Source: Membranipora membranacea (lineage: Eukaryota > Bryozoa > Gymnolaemata > Cheilostomatida > Membraniporidae). Taken from it: 64,000 nucleotides of DNA. Location: NCBI GenBank assembly GCA_914767715.1, contig OU612075.1, forward strand, positions 18,786,001 through 18,850,000. The letters are read 5' to 3'. Below the pieces are notes generated by a model. The model saw only the letters and a list, made by a program, of their open reading frames with translations. It ran no database searches and was not told the DNA's origin. Below are positions 63,501 through 64,000 of the stretch, piece by piece (position 1 is the stretch's first letter; every line of letters begins with the position of its first letter). Made by a program: the position numbers and the translations under genes.

Positions 63501-63727
63501 AGCGGTTGTTGATGGAGCAGCGGTTGTTGTTGCTGCAACAGTTGTTGTAGCTGCAACTGTTGTGCTTGAATCAGCAGCTGTTGTTGTGCCCGAATCAGTG
63601 GTGGTTTCAGCTCCAGTGGTAGATGGTCCAGCAGTGGTAGATGGTCCAGCCGCAGTAGTTGTGTCAGATGCAGTGGTTGTGGAAGGCGCCATCGTAGTTG
63701 TTGTTGGCTCCATGGTGGTTGTCTCAG
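60546..63727 (-). CDS. LU-mucin gene D: 3' part of a diverged paralogue, cut by right edge
   Basis: Five coding exons are visible: 63727-62903 (stalk), 62619-62437, 61910-61805, 61339-61225, 60701-60546; joined in frame they give 461 residues. The stalk (about 275 residues) is TTTVAATTTAAPTT-type, a fourth composition. The five-Cys module keeps DGCYEGTVTFSNATC and VVGCCDTGSC and has N-linked sequons (NAT, NLT, NDT). The LU domain (NTCIYGSG to CLRCCTGAKCN) has ten cysteines. The GPI tail is AIVPSLLLMLFSLLVTRN. Exon lengths and phases match A-C; the last exon is exactly 156 nt in all four. Sequence is much more diverged than among A, B and C, so this is an older duplicate. The signal-peptide and N-terminal exons must lie beyond 64,000; the last 273 bases show none. 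Confidence 0.85.
61412..61502. mobile_element. SINE body fragment
   Basis: AAATTGCTCTCAGTTTGCAG and GGTTGGAGCACACCTGGGCG match the body of the SINE at 13,530-13,733. The tRNA head is absent. Located in gene D's intron. Confidence 0.65.
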
Positions 63728-64000
63728 CTGCAAGAGATTAAAGTAAAGCAATTAAAGTAGTGGAGTTTGCATGAGGGGTAATCCGCAAGTGAAGACAGGT
63801 GTCAATGTTCGAAGTTGACAGAGCGTGACCAGAGAACTGCCAAGCAGTTGCCTTTGTCCTTATCCCCGAACAAGAGGTCACAGCATGAAAATAAAAATAA
63901 ACTGGTAACAATCTAACGCCGAGTTAATTTCATGAGTGGGAAAGATTGTCTTGGTGAAAACCTGTACCTGAAGCTAGGTTTAAGGGAAGGATAGTGTTTT
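63728..64000. other. Intron of gene D, partial
   Basis: Begins at the acceptor (CTCTTGCAG on minus) of the stalk exon. No further exon is visible before the window ends. Confidence 0.6.

Overview
This is a 64 kb piece of nuclear DNA from an animal, most likely a marine invertebrate. Genes are split into short exons with GT-AG introns. Intergenic DNA is AT-rich, with microsatellites, minisatellites, foldback/MITE-like elements and a tRNA-derived SINE. The host lineage has a Neverland/DAF-36 cholesterol 7-desaturase, which occurs in many invertebrates and is absent from mammals. The phylum cannot be fixed from sequence alone; a deuterostome or lophotrochozoan fits. All gene models below were assembled by hand from splice sites and conserved motifs. 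Wherever a whole coding region is visible, the exon lengths add up to a clean multiple of three.

Left part (1-19,000): the 5' portion of SDAD1 (ribosome-biogenesis HEAT-repeat protein) runs leftward and continues past base 1. A complete 442-residue Rieske oxygenase (cholesterol 7-desaturase) runs rightward in eight coding exons. The two are divergent.

Right part (19,000-64,000): a cluster of at least six related loci encoding GPI-anchored, mucin-stalked LU (Ly6/uPAR three-finger) proteins. Three are complete leftward genes, here called A (541 aa), B (530 aa) and C (535 aa). A fourth, D, is leftward and truncated at the right edge of the window. Two decayed rightward copies, psi-1 and psi-2, lie head-to-head with A and B. 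Each intact protein has a signal peptide, a Cys-rich N-terminal region, a single-exon Thr-rich stalk of 232-275 residues, a short Cys-rich module, a ten-cysteine LU domain and a C-terminal GPI signal. The repeating genomic unit is a gene plus its head-to-head partner. The 3' halves of A and B are almost identical, introns included, but every stalk exon is built from a different repeat.

Other notable items are a 2.5 kb 33-bp minisatellite in the 5' intron of gene C, a 1 kb interleaved inverted-repeat block in an SDAD1 intron, three newly visible TIR elements of 319-549 bp, and a recurring 50-77 bp foldback. The LU-mucin cluster is the best candidate for an undescribed system: a cell-surface family with a conserved recognition domain and a fast-changing stalk cassette. 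Its biological role is unknown.
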